The position numbers and the translations under genes are program-made. A stretch of DNA of 64,000 nt from Chlorella sorokiniana (taxonomy: Eukaryota > Chlorophyta > Trebouxiophyceae > Chlorellales > Chlorellaceae), in assembly GCA_025917655.1 (NCBI GenBank), contig CP084620.1:2294001-2358000 (forward strand). The letters are read 5' to 3'. Under the pieces are notes generated by a model that saw only the letters and a list, made by a program, of their open reading frames with translations, was not told the origin of the DNA and did not search any database. Below, one piece after another: positions 58,503 through 64,000 of this stretch (position 1 is its first letter; each line of letters opens with the position of its first letter).

Positions 58503-59457
58503 GGTTATGGGCCCCAGCTCCCTCCTCTGCCCTTGAGTCCGGCACACGCTCTTGCCGTCACCCCAGACGCCTTTTCTCGCTGCCAGCGCCCCTCGCACCA
58601 CTCGCGAGCACTTCCGCCTCGACCTCCGGAACGGCGCCTTCGACCGAAGCCTCTCAGACTAAGCCCGCCTTTGCTTGCGGCACATTTCGCACATAGCAGC
58701 GCCTTTTCGCTCGCACAGCGCCGCCTTTCGCTCGCACAGCCAGCGCCTTTTGCTGCCTAGCTGCCAGCCAGCAGCCGACAGCTCAATTCTGCTTTCCGGC
58801 AGCCTAAATCTGCTTTCGACAGCACCTGCTCGCAAAGAGACAGCTGCTTGAGCAGCTGTGTGGCAGCTGAGTAAGCGAGTTGGGTCACTTGTGACCAGCT
58901 CGATACCCCGCCTCCCGCCAAGTTACTAAACTTCCACTTTGCCTCAACCCACTGCCGTAGCTCTACGCTGACACAACCACTTAAGATAAGTGCAAGCAGC
59001 GCCCTAGCGCCTCCGCGCGCCGCTGCTCCGCCCCTCTGGCCCCTCCGTTATTGGCAGTGCCCCAGCGCCTAAGTGCGCCGCTGCCTTTGCCCCCCTGGGC
59101 ACTCTCCTTCAGGCAGTGCCCTAGCGCCGTCGAGCGCCGCTGCCATCCACATCTGTCCTGCCCCCCTTTCCCGTCTATTCCTCCACTTCTGTTACATTTA
59201 CTCAAAGGTGGTGCCTGGGCTGTGCTGTCCACGTGTGGCACGCAGCTCCCCGTTCGGTGCCTGGCCTCGTGTGCCACGTACCGGCTACTTATTCTTAGGC
59301 ACCGACCTTCCCCACCTTTCCGCCAGCCATCTCCGGCGGCACAATCTGCGGCACCCCTTGCCGCGGCACCTCCGAGCACGCACTAGCAGAGGCACAAGGT
59401 GCCTGCTAGCGGCCGCCAGCCGTCAGCAGTCAGCAGTTGCACACAAGCGTGGACAGC
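58503..59457 (+). other. copia primer site and leader
   Basis: Primer site, two inverted repeats and three 58-bp direct repeats as at 42565-43520. No gene. Confidence 0.85.
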
Positions 59458-61422
59458 ATGGCGACAGACGGCATGTCCATTGAGCGGCTGGACTGGGACA
59501 ACTACACAGTGTGGGCAGCCAACATGAAGTTCTTCCTCACCACCAAGAAGTGCTGGCACACCGTCGTCAGCACCGAGGCCCCAACAACTCCCGAGGACAT
59601 CAAGGCAGACGAGCTCGCCCTCTCCTACATCGGCCTCCTCGTCAAGCCCCACCACCAGCCAACCATCCTGCGCTGCACCACGGCCAACCAAGCCTGGACC
59701 ACTCTGCAAGGCATCTTCGCCGCCAAGTCCTTCGCACGCAAGCTCCAACTGCGCCGTGAGCTCAACTCTCTGAAGATGGCCTCCACCGAGACCGTCACCG
59801 CCTTCACCAACCGTGCCAAGGCCCTGCAAGACCAGCTCAACGCCGCCGGCCACAAGGTCGAAGACATCGACGTGGCGTGCCAAGTCCTGGCTGGCCTGCC
59901 CTCCACCTTCGACACAGTCGTCACCGTCATCGAAACCACCACCGCCTCCGCCGGCACATTCACCGTGGATGACATCCTGCCCCACCTTCTGCAAGCCGAG
60001 CACCGCCGCGCCAAGCCCGACGTCATCCGCAGCTCCGACTCAGCCCTGATGGCCTCCTTCCATCCTCGCCGCGACGACCGGCACTCCAACAGCAATGGCG
60101 CTCCCCGCAACATCAACGGCATCAACCGCAACAACGGCCCTCGCGGCAGTGGCCCCGCAGCAGCAACCCCCGCATGCGGCCGCCCAACTTCAACGGTCCA
60201 CCACCCAGCTTTGGCCCACCACGCACCTTCGGCATCCGCGTCGACGAGCGCTCCTCCCGCGATGCCCGCGCCTACGCCGAAGGCACCTGCCTCTACTGCC
60301 ACAAGCCTGGCCACTACGCCCACGAGTGCAACAAGAAGCGCCGCGACATGGAAGCCCGCCGCTTCAACCAACGCCCGCCGCCTTCCAACCGCAGCGTCAA
60401 CGCCCAGTACAGCGCCATCGCCTTCACCGCCGCCACCACCTCCAACACCATCAGCGACAACTGGATCGTGGACACTGGAGCGAGCCGGCACATCACACCA
60501 CACCAGCAACTCCTCACCAACCTGCGCCCGGCGCCGCAGCCCATCCGCATCACTTTCGGCAACGGCAGCGTAGGAGAGGCCACCCTCATCGGCGACGCGT
60601 ACCTGCAGCCCAACCTTGACAACCTGATCAAGCTCACCGACGTGCTCTACATGCCAGACGCCGCCGACAACCTCCTGTCCGTCAACCGAGCCACCCAGAA
60701 AGGCATCAGCTTCTCCTTTGACCGCACCGGCTGCCAGATCTCCATGGGCAACCACATGATTGCCTACGGCTACACCGACGCCACCAGCAACACCTACCAC
60801 CTGGCCAGCCGCTGCCTCGAGCCAGTTCACCCACAAGCCTCTGGAGCTGCTGCACACCGACCTCTGCGGTCCCATGCCAGTCCCCTCCCACGGTGGCAGC
60901 CTGTACTTCATGACCATCCTGGATGACTACACTGGCTACTCTCACATCGCTCCCTTGCGCCGCAAGTCTGACGCCGCTGACTTCCTGAAGACCACCGTCA
61001 ACCTGCTGGAGCGTCAGACCGGCCACACCGTCAAGCGCATCCGCTCTGACAACGGCGGCGAGTTCATCAACAACGACCTGGACACCTTCTACAAGTCCAA
61101 GGGCATCCAGTCAGAGACCACCGTCTCCTACACGCCCCAGCAAAACGGCAAGGCTGAGCGTCTCAACCGCACCCAGCTGAACAAGGCCCTCTATGGACTC
61201 AAGCAAGCTTCTCGAGCCTGGCATCGCACCCTGAAGACCGAGATCGAGTCCATGGGCTTCACCGAGTCAGCTGCTGACCCAGGCCTCTTCATCAAGCTGT
61301 CCTCTCCACCAGTCTACCTGCTCATCTACGTCGACGACATCCTGGTCATCACCGCCGACACATCCATGCTGAGCTCCATCAAGAAGCAGATAGCCACCGC
61401 CTTCGACACCCGCGACCTGGGC
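59458..61422 (+). pseudogene. Shortened copia gag-pol copy, second occurrence
   Basis: ATG at 59458. Same shape and nearly the same bases as 43521-45485: gag, zinc knuckle, protease, an integrase core piece, an RT piece with YVDD, then the 14-base filler at 61423. Internally shortened, so not a full gag-pol. Confidence 0.9.
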
Positions 61423-61437
61423 CGGTGTTTAACATGA
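61423..61437 (+). other. 14-base filler, second tandem copy
   Basis: CGGTGTTTAACATG at 61423-61436 between unrelated copia pieces, as at 45486. Confidence 0.85.
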
Positions 61438-62401
61438 CAATCTGATCAAGCTCACCGATGTGCTCTACATGCCCGACGCCGCCGACAACCTCCTGTCCGT
61501 CAACCGAGCTACCCAGAAGGGCATCAGCTTCTCCTTCGACCGCACCGGCTGCCAGATCTCCATGGGCAACCACATGATTGCCTACGGCTACACCGACGCC
61601 ACCAGCAACACCTACCACCTGGCCAGCCGCTGCCTCGAGCCAGGCTCCGCCGCCTACACCCTCAAACATCGCCTTCAAGCTCACCGCCGACGGAGACCCA
61701 CTGGACATCTCAGAGCACCCCTACTCCACACTCATCGGCTCCCTCATGTACCTGGCATCCTGCACTAGACCCGACATCGCCCAAGCCGTGGGAGCGCTGG
61801 CCCGCTACATGTCCAAGCCCACCACCTCCCACTTGACTGCAGCCAAGCATGTGCTGCGCTACCTCGCTGGTACCCCTGACTACGGCATCATCTTCAGCCC
61901 GTCCAACGCTACCCTCGACGCCTACTGCGACGCCAACCATGCTGGCGACATCGACACCCGCCGCTCCACCACCGGCTACGTCTTCACCTTCAAGAACGGC
62001 GCCATCACCTGGAGCTCACGCCTGCAACCAACCGTCGCCGCATCTACTACAGAAGCTGAGTACATGGCAGCCGCCTCCGCCGTCAAGGAAGCACTGTGGC
62101 TGCGCAAGCTCTTCGCTGACCTGGACCTGCACATCGCCTGCATCGACATCAAGTCAGACAGCCAATCAGCCATTCACATGCTGAAGAATCCAGTCATCTC
62201 CCTTCGCTCCAAGCACATCGACATCATCCACCACTTTGCACGCGAGCGCGTCATCCGTGGCGAAGTCAACTTCAGCTACATCCCCACCGATGCCATGGTT
62301 GCTGACATCCTGACCAAGCCCGTGCCCACCAACAAGTTCAAGTACTGCCGCGCAGCTATGGGCATCGCCTGAGTGCAGCGGCTGTGCAGCCTGCGTGGGA
62401 G
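61438..62401 (+). pseudogene. copia protease-region piece fused to RNase H piece
   Basis: Starts like 45500 (DNLIKLTDVLYMP) but passes within about 220 bases into the region before RNase H. It then reads RNase H ([15 protein letters not shown]) to the normal pol stop near 62372 and the purine tract. The RNase H part is unaltered and recent. The copy is internally shortened. Confidence 0.88.
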
Positions 62402-62754
62402 TGTTGAGATGTGGCTGAGCCACATGTCCAGCCTGCACACCCGCAGCACATCTCCCCAGCTGCCACGTGGCAGGCGCTGCTGACGTGGACACCCTTTCGT
62501 CATGCATGAGCCCAACTTAGCTAATATGCTCAGACACCCTTCGATTATGCTTTCCCACTTTATTCTAAGTTGATTGACCCCAATGCCATGCATTTCTGTG
62601 CACCTGAGCCCCGCCGTCATGCCACTACCACAAACACTACCCCGCATATGCCGGAATAATGCCAATAGTAGCATTGTGCTGCTCCAGCCTATTTAGCGCC
62701 ATTCTGCGCCCTCTTTCATACTCTTGCGCTCTTTGTAACTACCTCCATCCAATA
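62402..62754 (+). repeat. copia LTR (subfamily B)
   Basis: 353 bp with the marker GCCCAACTTAGC and GACCCCAATGCC. Ends AATA instead of AACA next to the primer site. It begins the element that leaves the window at 64000. Confidence 0.93.
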
Positions 62755-63708
62755 GGTTATGGGCCCCAGCTCCCTCCTCTGCCCTTGAGTCCGGCACACG
62801 CTCTTGCCGTCACCCCAGACGCCTTTTCTCGCTGCCAGCGCCCCGAGCACCACTCGCGAGCACTTCCGCCTCGACCTCCGGAACGGCGCCTTCGACCGAA
62901 GCCTCTCAGACTAAGCCCGCCTTTGCTTGCGGCACATTTCGCACATAGCAGCGCCTTTTCGCTCGCACAGCGCCGCCTTTCGCTCGCACAGCCAGCGCCT
63001 TTTGCTGCCTAGCTGCCAGCCAGCAGCCGACAGCTCAATTCTGCTTTCCGGCAGCCTAAATCTGCTTTCGACAGCCCCTGCTCGCAAAGAGACAGCTGCT
63101 TGAGCAGCTGTGTAGCAGCTGAGTAAGCGAGTTGGGTCACTTGTGACCAGCTCGATACCCCGCCTCCCGCCAAGTTACTAAACTTCCACTTTGCCTCAAC
63201 CCACTGCCGTAGCTCTACGCTGTCACAACCACTTAAGATAAGTGCAAGCAGCGCCCTAGCGCCTCCGTGCGCCGCTGCTCCGCCCCTCTGGCCCCTCCGT
63301 TACTGGCAGTGCCCCAGCGCCTAAGTGCGCCGCTGCCTTTGCCCCCCTGGGCACTCTCCTTTAGGCAGTGCCCAAGCGCGTTGAGCGCCGCTGCCTCCCA
63401 CACCTGTCCTGCCCCCTTTCCCGTCTATTCCTCCCCTTCTCCTACATTTACTCAAAGGTGGTGCCTGGGCTGTGCTGTCCTCGTGTGGCACGCAGCTCCC
63501 CGTTCGGTGCCTGGCCTCGTGTGCCACGTACCGGCTACTTATTCTAAGGCACCGACCTTCCCCACCTTTCCGCCAGCCATCTCCGGCGGCACAATCTGCG
63601 GCACCCCTTGCCGCAGCACCTCCGAGCACGCACTAGCAGAGGCACAAGGTGCCTGCTAGCGGCCGCCAGCCGTCAGCAGTCAGCAGTCTGCACACAAGCG
63701 TGGACATC
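62755..63708 (+). other. copia primer site and leader (subfamily B)
   Basis: Primer site at 62755, then a leader with the same inverted and direct repeats as subfamily A. It has fixed differences, such as CCTCCCCTTCTCCTACATTT near 63430, that are shared with the leader piece at 4282. Confidence 0.85.
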
Positions 63709-64000
63709 ATGGCGACCGATGGCATGTCTATTGAGCGGCTGGACTGGGACAACTACACAGTGTGGGCAGCCAACATGAAGTTCTTCCTCACCACCAAGAA
63801 GTGCTGGCACACCGTCGTCAGCACCGCGGCCCCAACCACTCCCGAGGACATCAAGGCAGACGAGCTCGCCCTCTCCTACATCGGCCTCCTCGTCAAGCCC
63901 CACCACCAGCCAACCATACTGCGCTGCACCACCGCCAACCAAGCCTGGACCACTCTGCAAGGCATCTTCGCCGCCAAGTCCTTCGCACGCAAGCTCCAAC
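63709..64000 (+). CDS. copia Gag N-terminus (subfamily B), runs off the window
   Basis: ATG at 63709, reading MATDGMSIERLDWDNYTVW and the first 97 residues of the UBN2-like gag domain without a break. The subfamily B variant has Ile where subfamily A has Ser just before the start Met in the upstream reading, and fixed third-position changes. Whether the rest is whole cannot be seen. Confidence 0.88.
   Translation, partial: MATDGMSIERLDWDNYTVWAANMKFFLTTKKCWHTVVSTAAPTTPEDIKADELALSYIGLLVKPHHQPTILRCTTANQAWTTLQGIFAAKSFARKLQ

Larger units (their letters stand above)
30107..61437 (+). repeat. Tandem duplication of a 15.5-15.9 kb composite block
   Basis: Copy 1 is about 30107-45499 and copy 2 about 45500-61437. 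Both have the same order of copia pieces, TRIM arrays, primer-site palindromes, fold-back filler and shortened gag-pol, with the same odd junctions. The offset between matching points rises from about 15470 at the first LTR to about 15940 after the first TRIM arrays. The rise comes from TRIM array III having one more unit than array I and a longer pol piece beside it. Confidence 0.88.

Noticed and set aside
1-64000. Host genes or envelope-type gene in the gaps
   Set aside because: All stretches over 300 bases without a gene are LTRs, copia leaders or TRIM arrays. No extra reading frame lies between RNase H and the 3' LTR.

Overview
The whole window is retrotransposon DNA. I see no host gene, canonical tRNA or rRNA gene, CRISPR array or bacterial feature. 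It reads as a GC-rich eukaryotic repeat cluster. The best guess is a chlorophyte green alga: coding parts end codons mostly in G or C, and the long LTRs carry TGTAA, the usual green-algal polyadenylation signal, about 16 bases before their end. This host call is an inference.

Two families make up the window. The first is a Ty1/copia element of about 5.7 kb. Its LTRs are about 353 bp and begin TGTTG and end CAACA. It has a 0.95 kb leader and one gag-pol frame in the order gag, zinc knuckle, protease, integrase, reverse transcriptase, RNase H. The primer site GGTTATGGGCCC matches the anticodon arm of initiator tRNA-Met, the half-tRNA priming known from Drosophila copia. The second is a non-coding miniature LTR element (TRIM) with LTRs of about 80 bp and an inner part of about 190 bp. 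It has the same primer site, similar LTR ends and 5-bp target duplications, and carries a tRNA-like segment with Pol III A and B boxes.

Layout: 1-4281 is a minus-strand copia copy with a TRIM inside. 4282-15333 is a plus-strand copia copy lacking its 5' end; a TRIM (5474-5825) and a whole-looking minus-strand copia element (9170-14903, target duplication CCCAC) sit inside it. 15334-30106 is a mosaic of broken copia copies in both orientations, TRIM pieces and a 32-base poly(A) run. About 30107-45499 and 45500-61437 are two tandem copies of a block of 15.5-15.9 kb, each holding copia pieces, two TRIM arrays and identical odd junctions. 61438-64000 holds a further copia end, an LTR and the start of another copia element that runs off the window.

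Two signals stand out. First, the TRIM looks like a Pol III-transcribable LTR element that probably borrows copia proteins. Second, apart from a few fixed subfamily variants, the copies differ almost only at CAG/CTG triplets, in blocks: some stretches are heavily altered and others not at all. That fits CHG methylation of silenced copies, seen either as mutation or, more likely, as long-read base-calling error.
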